Below are positions 23,145-35,394 of a stretch of 64,000 nt of DNA, one piece after another; the stretch's first letter is position 1, and the number at the start of each line of letters is the position of its first letter. The DNA is from Acestrorhynchus altus. Lineage: Eukaryota > Chordata > Actinopteri > Characiformes > Acestrorhynchidae. The notes under the pieces were generated by a model. The model was not told the DNA's origin, did no database searches, and saw nothing but the letters and a program-made list of their open reading frames with translations. The position numbers were made by a program, and so were the translations under genes. The stretch is from contig CM067525.1 of assembly GCA_034509495.1 (NCBI GenBank), positions 4,704,945 to 4,768,944 on the forward strand, written 5' to 3'.

Positions 23145-23705
23145 ATTCCAGACTGTAGTTCATCTGTTTCTCTGCAGACTTTATTCTCCTCCTTTCACCC
23201 TGATCTTCAATGATCAGGACCCCACAGGACCACCACAGAGCAGCTATTATGAGGGTGGTGGGTCATTCTCAGCACTGCAGTCACACTGACATGGTGGTGG
23301 TGTGTTAGTGTGTGTTGCACGAATGGGTCTGACACAGCAGTGCTGCTGGAGTGTTTAAACCCCTCAGTGCCACTGCTGGACTGAGAACTGTCCACCAACC
23401 AGAAATATCCAGCCGACAGCATCCTGTGAGCACTGATGAAGGATGACCAACACAAACTGAGCAGAAACAGATGAGCTTCTGTCTCTGACTTTGCATCTAC
23501 ACGGTGGATCAACTAGGTAGGCAAGTCTAATAGAGTGGACAGTGAGTGGACACTGTTTAAAAACTCCAGCAGACCATTGAAGCACAAGCTGAAAGGAGGC
23601 CAACAGAGAATGCTGACAGACTACATTCTGTAATTATAGATGTAGAAAGTATGTAGAACTCCTGTGTGGTCAGTGGAGCTGATAAAATGGACAATGAGTG
23701 TAGAA
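23145..23705. mobile_element. Family B element, near full length
   Basis: Left arm from CAGACTGTAGTTCATCTGTT through CAATGATCAGGACCCCACAG. The central part holds CAGCAGTGCTGCTGGAGTGT and CACTGCTGGACTGAGAACTG. The right end is TGTAATTATAGATGTAG...GGAGCTGATAAAATGGACAA. The 23155-23280 arm is the near-exact inverse of 61960-62100, showing the palindromic design. No transposase is present, so it is non-autonomous. Confidence 0.75.
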
Positions 23706-24240
23706 ACAAGGGGAAACATGGTGGAGGGTGCATCATAGCTTGGCACTGCTTGGCTTCCTCTTTTTCTTTTCACCCTTTCATTCTCACCCTTCAACTCTTG
23801 TTCTATTTTGTCTCGCGCACTCCCTCCCTCTCTCTGTTTCTCAGCACCTAAATGCTTATTCCTGGCTGCTCGGCTGCTGTTTTTGATAAGACAGCGCTGC
23901 ATGATTGAAATACCCTTTTAATACATTGCAGTAACAGGGGACACGGCCCGAGCGTTTGCTTCAGCACTCTTTCAGGAGAAAATCTGCCGTGAAACGGGCA
24001 GGAGCAGCAGCTCGGCCTGGAACAATATGAAGCCTACAGGGCTCTTTTGGCCTTCCAGGAGGATTACAGCATGTCTGAACACCTGCTGCAGAGAAACGAG
24101 AAACGTCCAAGGGTGTACATGTCTGCCCTGAGAATGATTCAGTTCGGTTTGATTCTTTGGGAGATGATTCAGTGAATGAAGAAATCTTCAGTTTAACCTC
24201 GATTTAATTCATAAATAATGAACAACCTATAGCTGAGCAG

Positions 24241-24241
<1 letters not shown>

Positions 24242-24317
<76 letters not shown>

Positions 24318-24328
24318 TGTGTGTGTGC
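24242..24328. repeat. (GT)n microsatellite
   Basis: Long GT run with a GGG interruption near 24312. Confidence 0.95.
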
Positions 24329-24486
24329 TGTAATGCATTTAAAACGTGTCTCAGACCACCCCCTGAACTGGTCTGAGTGATGCCATTAGTGGACAAAGTG
24401 ACCACATGTGAATGGGGTCTGGTCAAGGATGTGAAGCAGAGAGAGTAGCTATACTAGTTCTGCAGCTCAGAAAGAAAAATAAGAGT

Positions 24487-24488
<2 letters not shown>

Positions 24489-24549
<61 letters not shown>
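24489..24549. repeat. (GA)n microsatellite
   Basis: About 30 uninterrupted GA units. The 24550-25255 interval that follows shows no gene. Confidence 0.95.
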
Positions 24550-24552
<3 letters not shown>

Positions 24553-25261
24553 TGAGCTGAAGTAGTAAACAGCCCCGTCCCAGTCGGACCTGCTGAAAGA
24601 GGCGAGTGTTCTTTGGATCTGGCTCAGCTCATGCTGGCACAGAGCCAGAGGAGTGTGTAATTATTCACCCCAACACACTGCGCTGCGGTGGCGAGACTGT
24701 GGCGATTAGAAACGCGTCGCTGTTTGTTCGCAGCATCTCTAATGAGAACCCTTAAACCTCTAGTTATGAAGCATCATTAGCATCCAAATGCATGTGGGCT
24801 GCACCTATTGTTACAAAGCACCAGCACAGTGGAGGCCTGTCCTGTGGAACCAGCCATGAGCTGGGTTTGGTTTCTGCCGTACACTGTTCTTCATTTCCAC
24901 TTTTGTATTATAATAATAAAGACCACTAGACATCTCCTCAAAGATTCTGGGACTGCTCTGGACCCTCTGTGAACCTGACCAGGAGGAACCCATTGGTCAG
25001 TCATAACACTGAGTAGGTCCTCTTTGTGCTGGCAGAACAGCTCTAGCCAGTCGAGCGACCAAAGCAACCAAACATCTTCCATTTTCACTGGGAATCAGCA
25101 ACAATCAGTGGTGTTCCATGACTCAACTGCAAGCAAGACAACATGGTTCAACTTGAATACATTGCTGAATTCACCCACTTCCAATCAAATGCACTCACAC
25201 CGCTGAACACAGATGAGCAAAACTTTAACTTTATGCAAATGAGAAGTTGGCAAATTCAGCT

Positions 25262-25500
25262 TAATTCAGGTGGAAGAATCTGTCCACGGGACAACTAGGA
25301 CAACACGGGACCAGGCTTGTGACTGGAAGGTTGTCGGTTTGAATCCCTGAACTAGTAGGACATGACTGAAGTGCCCAGCTCCTCCCCGGGCACTGAGGAT
25401 AGGGTTGCCCACCACTCCGGGCATGTCTGCTCACTGCCCCCTGGTGTGTGAGTTCACTAGTGTGTATCACTGTGTGGATGGGTTAAATGTAGAGGATTAA
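25262..25500 (+). mobile_element. tRNA-derived SINE (second family)
   Basis: GACCAGGCTTGTGACTGGAA, the B-box-like GGTTTGAATCC (about 25335-25346), GGGCACTGAGGATAGGGTTG and GTGTATCACTGTGTGGATGG align with the SINE at 4346-4573. It extends further at the 3' side (GTTAAATGTAGAGGATTAAT). The 5' end with the A box is decayed. Confidence 0.75.
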
Positions 25501-25507
25501 TTCCTGT

Positions 25508-25850
25508 GTGTGCAAAAACACAGTGGTTCAAATGAGTATAATTACTATTAGTCGTGCACTTCACAAATCTGGCCTTTACAGAAGAGCAGCAAGAAGAAAG
25601 CCATTTTTGAATGCAAGCAACAAGTCCTGTTTGCACCCAAGTCATGTGAGGGACACAGCAAAAAGGTGGAAGATGAAAATAAAGTTGAATATTTGGCCAA
25701 AATATAAAACACTATGTGTGGTGGAAAACTGAGCTTGGGCTATTTAGCAGAGAAGGTCCCTCTTTAGATGTGCAAAGCTGGTTCCCCCAAAGACCTGCAG
25801 CTGTAACTGCAGTGAAAGGTGGTCCTACAAAGTACATTTTACGAGTTTGT
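25508..25850 (+). pseudogene. Tc1-like transposase N-terminal/middle relic
   Basis: The frame from 25535 reads ISRALHKSGLYRRAARRKPF, the second helix-turn-helix of Tc1-like transposases. The RDTAKRWKMK segment and PKYKTLCVVEN resemble the stretch before and after the first catalytic Asp (usually ...SDETK...NxKxYVWR). That Asp block itself is lost. The piece GTAACTGCAGTGAAAGGTGG (about 25803) resembles a 3'-terminal segment of these elements, so the middle was deleted. Confidence 0.75.
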
Positions 25851-25957
25851 GGTGAATGCAATATGAATTCACATACACTAACCATAATCTTGGGGCTATT
25901 CGTTGGTTTTGTGGGTCCTGTTATATTTTTCAGGACATTTGTGTCCTGACAGTGTAA

Positions 25958-25958
<1 letters not shown>

Positions 25959-26011
<53 letters not shown>
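25959..26011. repeat. (CA)n microsatellite
   Basis: About 26 CA units, then ATGCGCATGC. Confidence 0.95.
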
Positions 26012-26013
<2 letters not shown>

Positions 26014-26364
26014 CGCATGCCCAATTGGACTGGGGACAGATTTGGCACCAGAGGAAACTACTGCTGCCCATAGCTGAAGGCTAAAACTGAATGGATTCCT
26101 GTTGAGCGGTGTATAATCTGCCGAGCGAAGCTGCGTTTACTCAGAGCTTGTTGTGCTACAAGCTGGGGTGGCTTTACAAAACCGTCTGTGTGAACAAGTG
26201 TTTAGATAAGTAGAGTTTTTGGGCTCATCCCCAGGGGAAACACACACACACACATCATTGTAACCGAAACTTCACAGAGAAAAAATGTCTCTAACAGAAA
26301 ACAAAAATACTGAACCAAGAGTCAAAAGAATGATTGAAATTTGGTTATATATTGTTATATATAA

Positions 26365-26460
26365 TATTGTATATCACAATACCTCCATTTAGAGTTATTA
26401 ATATTCACCCTAATGAGAGACTGTAGCTCCTCCTCCTCAGTGTATATCACAATACCTCCA
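26365..26460 (-). repeat. 73-bp tandem unit, locus 4
   Basis: GTATATCACAATACCTCC begins at 26369 and 26442, a 73-bp period, in the same orientation as locus 2. Both units here read ACCTCCA where loci 1-3 read ACCTACA, so they share a locus-specific variant. Confidence 0.9.
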
Positions 26461-26464
26461 TAAC

Positions 26465-27209
26465 AAACTTAAAAAAAAATATGTTGCTGTTTACTGCATC
26501 TCTTAATGAGATATTCCTCTTTAGGTGGGTGGAAGCCCCTCCTGATTCCCCTCCCTATGACCCGAATCTAAGTTTTCTCAGAGTGTTTATTGCAGTTTGT
26601 TCTAAAGCCCAAACAAACACTCTTAACTCAAATAAATCTAAATGCGAGATGTGTTTTTTTTTTCTCTCTTTGTTTTGTGGCCTACTGGTCACAGTGCCAA
26701 GGACACTGCCATTCTTTCTCAGAGAATGAACGAGGGAAAATGAAAAGAATGAAGGGAATGAATGGGAGGAGTGTGTGTGAGTTTACAGGCAGACAAAGGC
26801 GAGTGTGTGTGTGGTGTAGGATTTGAAGCTAGAACAGGCATTTATTCAGTCAAAATTCAATGAGCTTCAAGTGGAAATGGTGCCGCTATTAACATGCCTT
26901 TAATTGGACTATTGTTGTTTTCTACCAGTTTGTCTGTTAATAATACAGAGAGGAAATTAATTTTTTTCCCCCATCACTCATTCAGCTCAATACAATGCAC
27001 ATAGTACAGCTGCAATGATATGAGGACTGAAAAGATGAAAGGCAAGATTCTGTGAAACACTTAGATAGTAGGAGTGTAATGGTATATGAACGTAATTGGA
27101 TTCATTTTTAACCCTTTTAAGGTAAAATTGATGCAAAATGTTGCTTTTAGTTACATGGACCAGAGTAACCTACAGATATGATACACATATCGTAACAAGT
27201 AATCGGAAC

Positions 27210-27265
<56 letters not shown>

Positions 27266-28250
27266 AGATTTTTAGTTCTTATAATAAAAAAAAAAACCAT
27301 ATATTTTTATCAAATTATGTTCAAATTCAAATAAAAATATGTCAAACTATGAAAACATTCTATTGTAATAATGTGAGATTCTGGATTTCTACTATAAACC
27401 ATCCTGATCAACAGTTAAGGCATGAAATATAGATAGATATATACTTTGAATATATGTCACTTTACAGTGAATATAAAATCGGACTAACTTTTTTAATTAA
27501 ATTATGAACACGAACGAACTTTTTCACAATATTCAGATTTTCTGACAGGCACTAGTATACTTGAACTTCACCAGTGATATCAGCAGTGCTGTAACCACTC
27601 TGCTGCACAAACCCAGTTATTACATCCCCAGTTATTTTGCAAGTGAGAAATGTGAGATTAGATATGCAGTGGAGGAAAAGTTGAAGTTCTCACAAGATAA
27701 AATAACCTGTATCACGCCATCCCCAATCTGAATGATAATGAGATGGAGGAGAATTAAGGTGGGTCCAGGTGGGAAGGAGCAGTGGGACACATTAAAGCCA
27801 TGGAAAACACTCAGAAAGTTTTACTGACTCTTTGTAAGTAAAGATTTCAGCGAAAGTTCAAACCTGAGCAAGGTTACAGAGGGAAACCAAACTTCCCTTC
27901 GTTATTCCCCTTAGTGAGGTACACTTTCATGTCTTAAACTGCTGTTTATATTGTACCATGTGCTGAGAATGGCTAATTACTTCTAGTGAAGATGAATACT
28001 TTTCAGACCCTTTGCAAGGCTGCAAATGGAGTGTTTTTTCACTAAAGTGGTGTAAGTATAGTTTTATGAGTTTATGTAAAGAGCAGCATTTTATTACAGC
28101 AATATCTCCTTTTACAGTTTCTTTGGCAAATAAAAGCACGTCAAACTATGAAAACATCCCACAAAATTGGTCTAAAGGTTAAATATAAAAATCCTTATTG
28201 GCCAATTTACACCCAGGAAGTACTGAAACAGTACACTTACAAAAGTACAA
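26465..28250. other. Gene-free interval with (GATA)n
   Basis: (GATA)n at 27210-27265. GTCAAACTATGAAAACAT recurs at 27333 and 28140. No coding signal. Confidence 0.5.
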
Positions 28251-28269
28251 GTGATATTAAAGGTAAAGG

Positions 28270-28480
28270 TACAACCTGTCCTCTGCATTTCACCCATCCA
28301 CACACTAGGGGGCAGTGAGCGGTGCCCGGAGTGGTGGGCAGCCCAGCAACCTTCCAGTCACAAGCCTACTTCCCTAAACCAGGCCACAGCCACCCCTACT
28401 ACTAGTATTAGTATTAGTATTAGTATTAGTATTAGTACTTGTTTTAGTACTTGTATTAGTACTGGTCTTGTATTAGTATT
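28270..28480 (-). mobile_element. SINE (second family) with internal deletion, then (TATTAG)n
   Basis: Minus-strand copy: the complement shows the tRNA-like head (28340-28400), then jumps from GGAAGGTTGC directly to GGGCTGCCCACCACTCCG. The linker and B-box half are missing. It is followed by (TATTAG)n and relatives at 28401-28480. Confidence 0.65.
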
Positions 28481-28719
28481 CTAACTAAAGTATATTCTAG
28501 AAATACTAGTTGAGTTGTTGAGTTCTGCCTCAACAGCGCCCCTCAGGTTAACCTCTGCTACAGGCTTGGAGGAAGTGTCAAACAAATATACAAAGATACG
28601 TCACACTATCCAAAGCAGTGTTATCAGCCCCCATTCCATCTCACTGGTAGCTATAAAAACACAGCAGCCCAGCTCACCTGATCTCCATGGCAGATCATTT
28701 TGGCCTCATTTCTATAGAA

Positions 28720-28940
28720 TAGAAGGGAACGAAGGTCTTTATGGTGGCACCGCATGTAGTGTCTATGAGGAGTTTGGTGTGTTCTCCCAGATGAATTGGC
28801 CGTGTGTGGTACCCTGTAACGGACTGGTGCCCTGTCCAGGGGGTATTCCTGCCTAGCACCCAATGAATCCTGGTGGGCTGTGGATCCACCATGATCCTAA
28901 GCAGACAAGAAAATGACTGACGGACAGGAAACGGAACCCC
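28720..28940 (+). repeat. Teleost interspersed repeat tail
   Basis: GGTACCCTGTAACGGACTGG, GTCCAGGGGGTATTCCTGCC and GCACCCAATGAATCCTGGTG align with 48955-49070 and more weakly with 21555-21680. This resembles a 3' tail I recall from several fish SINE/LINE families. Confidence 0.5.
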
Positions 28941-28944
28941 AGCA

Positions 28945-31085
28945 TCCATGTTTTCTACATTGACATTGTAGTCAAGGAGCCTCCACAGTCTCTCAACCAG
29001 AAATCATTTAAAAAGCAAAGTAAATAAAATACAAACTACGTTCTGAAGAGCTTGTGTTCAAGTCTGTAAGCGTATGTATACATAGGTATACTCTGTAGCT
29101 GTTGTTCCTATCTGGGTTTTTACCATGTTAGGCCACCCTGTTCCGTTTCTGTCCCGCTGCTCACAGTTCTTTAACTCTGTAATTGGCGTTTGATATCTGA
29201 ACAGTCGCCTCAGTGCTGTCAATTACCTCAACTGAGGTCTGAGCACAGTCTGTTAATATTGTCAGGACGTTCCGTGCTTCTGCAACATCAGAGCCTCTCC
29301 TGCCCTAATGCACTCTTGATGTTGATGGCATTAATTAGTAGGGACAGGTTTTACACAGGATACTGTGTTCTTAGTTGGTAAACGTTCCTCCAGTGTAAAC
29401 AGCCTAATTAGCTGTACTTTGTGTTTGATCTGAGGAGAGAAAAGCAATACTAAAGCAGGGCGTTATAGAAATAGCAATAAAGAGAGCTAGCTTTGGGCAG
29501 ACAGACAGCAATAATTTACACTGATTTAAGCTCATTGCAAACTCCAGCCTTGGGCTGAGGAAATCAAACACTTTTACGATATTACAGTGAAACGTAATAA
29601 CACATAATATATTCGGGTTTGTTCTGCAGAGTAAACAGTATATTAACCTTTCCTTTAACAAACCCGTGCTAATGAATCCACATTGACGATTAACAATTAA
29701 CAAGCAAAACCAGCAGCCTTTAAGCCCCGCCTCCTTTTTGAGCACGTCTTCAGGCTTCTAGAGGAACGGCCGCTGGTCTGTGTGGCATAATCCTGGGCGA
29801 GATATTTTACACAAAGACACTACACAATCTCAGTGGCATGCCGGGTACCAGTCTCATCCAACATTGCTACCGCAGACATTAGGATAGTAGCAGGACATTA
29901 CCATGTTGGCGACCTGCCTCATCAATCATTGGCACCATACGTAAGAATGCACTCTACAGGCCTTGTCCAACAACAATCTTCTGACGTTGGCTCGTAAACA
30001 ATTTCTGTAGCAGCTAAAAGTCTTTCAGGTCTTGTGAATTCTCACACAGACTGTTCCAGTTCTGTCTTGGGTCATAATCGGGACTTGTTTCCAAAGCGCA
30101 TCAGGCTTGTTTAGATATCCCTTTGAGTACGCCTAAGGCTGAATTTTGTGGTGAGAACGCAGGGAAGGATTTCTTCTCATACCATAAAGGTTATATTAGT
30201 GAAGGAGTTGCTGCACAGTAGAGTAATCTAGTAATCTTTCCAGCAGTAATCTTGTTTTAACTCAAGACCTCAACTTGACCCCCACCATTCCTTTTTAACT
30301 GCTGGTACGAAGGTGCGAAGACTATCTGAAAATGTGGGTGTTTGAATGAGCCACAGCCAATCAGAACAAAGGTCAGTTACATATATCAGCAATGAAAAAA
30401 CAGCCTGTTTAATTTTATGGGATAAAAAGGTTAGAAATAATTTTATTAATTGTTTTTGGCTCATAAACACAAACGTTACCGATAAAACAACGGATATGGA
30501 CACTTCAGTGGGAGGACAAAGGGATCCACAAAGTGCTGCTCCAGCAGAAGGGTTGCCAGATGAAGAGATAACTAATTACAGTAGGGCCCCATCCCCTCAT
30601 TTCAACCAGCCTCTATTCTCTCTCGTCCATTAGAGGACCAGAGAGAAACTCCAAAGAGCCCATCGCTGCTCTTCTGGCATGGACTGTAAAAAAAAAAAAA
30701 AAAAAGCTGCACTGGTGGAGGCCCCTCTATTCACTGTCCTGCTGTTCCCACCACTCTGAAAAGGAGAGAGGGGAAAGAAAAAGAGGAAAAGGGGGAAAAG
30801 AGAGAAAAAAAAACGGGCTGGAGAGTGTGGCGTGAGTGAGAGTGTGAGAGTAAAATGAAAAAAAAAAAAATAGAAAGAGATTGAGTGCTTTCCTCACACT
30901 TAAAACTTGTTTATCAACACTTCATTCCTCCGGCTTCCATGGAGACCCTCAGCCCACCCCCCCTGCCTTGGCTCTTTTTGGATATCGGTGAACAAAACAA
31001 GACCCGAATCCAATACGACTGAATAAAACTCAGAATAAAAGATGGACTAAATCAATACAGGAATACGATTTGTGTCTCAATGCTC
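28945..31085. other. Gene-free interval
   Basis: No supported gene. Contains an A(17) run near 30688-30704, purine-rich tracts at 30760-30880, and AT-rich unique-looking sequence. Confidence 0.45.

Positions 31086-31088
<3 letters not shown>

Positions 31089-31141
<53 letters not shown>
31089..31141. repeat. (GT)n microsatellite
   Basis: About 22 GT units followed by GGGTGGGTG. Confidence 0.95.
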
Positions 31142-31142
<1 letters not shown>

Positions 31143-31888
31143 GGAGCGTATTGTTAAGGATCCTGAGAACCAAAATCCGAATTGTTTGATTTTCTTTTGA
31201 TTTGACGCAAAAGCAGTGAAATTAGAAACCCAGTCTGGTAGTTGGTTGAGTGTCTTTTGACAGTGTTTGACCTCATATGCAAATAATGTCTGCTGGTCGG
31301 AGAATCTCCAAGTCACATGACATGTGTGCAGCATGGACATACTGGTGGACAAGGCCCATGGCCAGTGTGCTAACACTGTGGTAGTGACGTTGGACGAGAC
31401 TGGTAGCTGGGATTTGATGAGGCCCACAGCCAGAATACTGCCCCACACTAGTGTGGCCTGTAGTAGTGCTGTGGTAACACTGTGGTAGTGCTGTTAGAAA
31501 AGTCCTGACTGATTATGATTGATCATCAACCCCAAACCACACAGAACTAGAACATTTCTTTGGCTTTTAGCTGCTAAAGAAAGTGTTTATAAGCAGGTGA
31601 TACTTACCGAACGAGCCCAGAAGTCCCAATCTTTTCTCCTTAACTTATGTTAAGATGCCTCTAACGTTGTCTCTCCTTCACGAGGGGCTTGATACATGAA
31701 GTTCTTGAGTTTACTTTTCTTCAGGGTGTGACCATCCCTTGCTTGTGCACCGTTTCCCACCACGTTTTTCCCCTTCCAGTCAATTTTCCATTCACATGTT
31801 TTGATACAGCACTCTGAGAACAGCCAGCAATGACCTTCTGTGGCTTTCCCTCTTTCTGGAGGGTGTCGATGACCATCTTCTAGACCAG

Positions 31889-32046
31889 TGTTTTTCAACC
31901 CAGGTCCTGAAGGCACATCTGCTCTACACATTTTAGCCTTTTCCCTGCTCCTATCTCACCTTTCAGAGTTGCATGGGGTGTGTTAAAGCAGGGAATTCTC
32001 TGAAATGTGCGGGGGTGCCTCTAGGACCAATGTTGAGAAACACTGT
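31889..32046. mobile_element. Family C MITE copy
   Basis: Starts GTTTTTCAACCCAGGTCCTG and GCACATCTGCTCTACACATT. It ends with the inverse: GAAATGTGCGGGGGTGCCTC then AGGACCAATGTTGAGAAACA. The ~45-bp inverted ends and short A/T-rich centre define the family. Confidence 0.8.
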
Positions 32047-32049
32047 TCT

Positions 32050-33270
32050 ACACAACTGTCATGTGCTGAACTGGAAATGGGATTTATACTGTATAATTAA
32101 TTGACAATGATGGTGCAGTAATTTAGTAATTTACTCAAACTCAAAATAAAAAGTGAAACAAAAAAAGGCTTGAAATAGTACTTTTCCCAGTATTCCCTGA
32201 GATGCACTACTACAATGAATCGAACTCACACCCATAGAAATGACACCCTTTTAATGGAATATCCCTTCCATTATGAACAAGCGATAAAGAATGGGATCCC
32301 GCTGCATTTAGTGATCTCTTTACTTAGCAACCCTTTCTATTGTGTGGAGTTGGGGTGGTCCAGCTATTCTACATCTACACACACTGGCTCTAATGACCAG
32401 AGTGCAAGGACAGAATACGTAATTTTAGGACTAATGGAGGCTCATAGTACATATAAACCGTAACTGTGACGTGTTGGTGAAAAGTTGGTGAAAAATCTTT
32501 CCATAAGAGTTCTCCAGTTGCCATGACGACAGCACCTTACAGCACAATATAGACACGCTATTTACTATCCAAACCCTCCAGAGAACCTATATGCATCTTC
32601 TGAGTTACATATGGAATGTTGATGATGGTAAAATAGTGGTGAATCTGAACAAATACATACATTATTCATGAGGTTCTGCATGCATCCCCCCACCATGAAT
32701 GGAGTGGAAAAATACATTTTTAGACCCCACATCTTCCCAGAACTCTGGTAAAAAACCATGTGTCAGGCATCAGGCAGACAATTCATAAGTATTAGTAATA
32801 AGTTTCTGTGAGAGAGCTTTTAGAGATTCAGATGTCTGATTCCAGTCACCATCACGGTGACCAAATCTGACTGGGCAGGTTTCTCTAGAACAGAGCGATT
32901 CACACTAACCCACTCCGATTCACTCTGTTAACAGACTGTAGCCATGAACTGAACACTGGGGTGTAAATCTACTTTATTATAAGGGATAAATAAAGTTCAG
33001 CCATGATAATAATACTATAATCCATGATCAAACTGAGCTACAGTCCATTAGTTGTTGCCGTTTGATCTAATTTCCCAACAATTAAAATAAAATTCCAAAA
33101 TTCTACAATGTAATTAAAGTTGACGGATTTAACTGCTAATTAAAATATGTTATTAAGTCAAAGGTTAATGAGTTAGATAACTAATTTAGTTACATAGTAA
33201 ACAAAAATAAATATTTGGACTGTAAACTTAATTAATCTACAATTCAGATTGTCACATTCACATATCTAGC
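32050..33270. other. AT-rich gene-free interval
   Basis: No gene or recognised element. 33050-33260 is strongly AT-rich with many TAATT words. Confidence 0.45.
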
Positions 33271-33276
33271 TAGCTA

Positions 33277-33457
33277 TCTCAGCATTTCTCAGCCCTTGTC
33301 CTGGAGGCACCCCTGCCCTGCACATTTTAGCTTTAACACACCGCATTCATCACTCAAGGGCTTATTAATGAGTTGAGTCAGGTGGGATGAGAGCAGAGAA
33401 AGCTGTGAAAACGTGCAGGGTAGGGGTGCCTCCAGGACCAGGGTTGTGAAATACTAA
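33277..33457. mobile_element. Family C MITE copy
   Basis: Left end GCATTTCTCAGCCCTTGTCC then GGAGGCACCCCTGCCCTGCA. Right end CGTGCAGGGTAGGGGTGCCT then CCAGGACCAGGGTTGTGAAA. These are inverted repeats of about 45 bp around a GAGTTGAGTCAGGTGGGATG centre. Confidence 0.85.
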
Positions 33458-33829
33458 ACTAACTTACTAACTAAGTTAATTTAACAAGTATTAGGTCAAT
33501 TCTGGCAGAAAACAGACGATACGTTTAGTTTTCTCTGCAAATGTTTTTGTCCTGTTGGGCCTTTTATCCTGTTGAATTTTCCAGTTTTATCCTTTAAACT
33601 GTGAAAAACGATTGTCTCAATAGTTTACGTCGTGGGCCACTTATGACATCCCAGACTGGGGCCAGAAGTACAGACTTGGCCCTCGTCCTTCAACTGGACC
33701 ACAACATTTAAGTCAGAATTGGTCCTTGGTGCATCTGAAGCTCACTTTGCTTCAGAGTCTGTATCAAAATGTCCAAAACGTCCTGTGGCTCTTCCAGATT
33801 AAAACTTATGCTGATCATAAGTTTAAACC

Positions 33830-34262
33830 AGTCAATCGGGGATAGGTGTCACCTGTGTCTTCAAGGCGAGCTCTTGGGACAGCAGCAGGATGTGGACAAG
33901 TGTCGTCCTGTTGTAACCGGAATGTGTGTTCAGAAAAGGTACCACTGGTTGCATGACCTCATCAACGTATCGCTGGGGTCTCACAGTGCCTATAATGAAG
34001 ACTGAAGGTGATCCGGCATCATATGAAATTGCACCCACGCCAGGCCTTCCAGACTGGCATCAGGCTTTCATCTGGTATCGTAACTCAGATGACCCGCTGC
34101 TATTCTGAGTGACTCCATGACAGCCTGGCACGAACACCATTGCAGTCGTGCATTGCAAACGGTTGCTTCCTACTGGATGCAGCTCTTTTTGACAATGAGT
34201 GTATATCGTGACTACGGCCTTGCTCTGTTCACGTCTCTTAAGGTTGACTCGCATCTACAGAC
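33830..34262 (-). pseudogene. Tc1-like transposase relic
   Basis: The minus-strand frame at 34038-33870 reads GAISYDAGSPSVFIIGTV and RPQRYVDEVMQPVVPFL. This matches the stretch of Tc1 transposases between the first and second catalytic Asp (xAISYDGRTPLVxIxGTLTAQRYVDxxLxPxVxPFL). In another frame QQDDTCPHP replaces the usual QQDNARPHT. At least one frameshift and a stop separate the blocks. The upstream part (34250-34060) keeps only faint similarity. Confidence 0.8.
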
Positions 34263-34269
34263 TTGTTCA

Positions 34270-34845
34270 TGTGGTTCCTGACACTGTATTACTGACTGTT
34301 CTCTGTACAATTGAACAAATGCACTGTTAAACAGCTGTACTGTTAAAACACTGTAATGGATAACAACGTATCAAAGAGCTTTAACTGTTAAAAGCAGAGC
34401 CACAGGGCAAAGTGATCACAAGACCGTCTACTGCAGATCAGCCCCTAACACCCTGTGTGGACAGCACCCTCCAGTGGACACCCCTCATAATTACACATTA
34501 TGAGTGTTTTAATGACGCATGCATGATGATGTTTATTAATGTTTCTGGTGTGTTGTTTACTGACTGTGTAGATACATGGTCAATTGTTGCTGTGAGGCAA
34601 GGAGACGTAGACACCTGGTATGAGCTTTTGATGCTTTATACTACACCAGGTATAATGTCTTAACATTTCACTTAGTAATGAGAAAAATAATCAAGTGGAG
34701 TTTTTTTTGTTATTATTTTGAAGGGTAATAATGGGCTTCCATGGTTTGGTGGTTAAAATGACAAGTTTTTTTTTTTTTTATTCATTAAAATTATAATATT
34801 ATGCATTTACATAAAAATCAAATCAGCAGGAGGATTTGGTTGCAT
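34270..34845. other. Gene-free interval
   Basis: No recognised feature beyond short poly-T runs near 34700 and 34767. Confidence 0.45.
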
Positions 34846-34849
34846 TCAG

Positions 34850-35150
34850 TGAGGAGTGTTAGTGAGGTCAAGATGTGTCATGGATGTTTACCACCCCACT
34901 TCCCCCAAAACACCCCCAAAAGTACTGGATGGAGCTCCATCATTCCAGAGAACACAGTTCCACTGCTCCACCTCTCAGTGCTTTGTGGCTGTATACTTCT
35001 CTAGCCCACGCCTGGAATTAAGAATGATGCCAGTAGGTTCACACTTATCTGCTGCAGAGAGCCCTATTCTATTGGCATGACCTCTCTACAGGTACTAGAC
35101 AAGGTATGTGTGCATTTGCACATCGGTGTCAGCAACTTAAAGTGTACGTG
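34850..35150 (-). mobile_element. Family A MITE copy
   Basis: AGTACTGGATGGAGCTCCAT, CAGTTCCACTGCTCCACCTC, CCCACGCCTGGAATTAAGAA and CCTCTCTACAGGTACTAGAC lie in family A order. Orientation is reverse relative to 52250-52610. Confidence 0.7.
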
Positions 35151-35394
35151 GCCTTATGGAAGATGAAAAAAGAAGTGCAGAGAGTGTTTTTAAGTAGTTT
35201 GTTCTGTCGTTCCATAATTAGGGTGTGTTCTGACATGCTTACTGCTGTGTGCACTGTGCAGAAGAACAAAAGCACCAGCTAAGAGCACTCAAACCTACCA
35301 GCTCCTGCAGAGGAGGACGATGAGTGTGTGTTTCCTTGGTAACTTTTGGGGGAGGATAATTGGAAGTGACTTCAAGTCTCTCTCCTGAGCCTGG

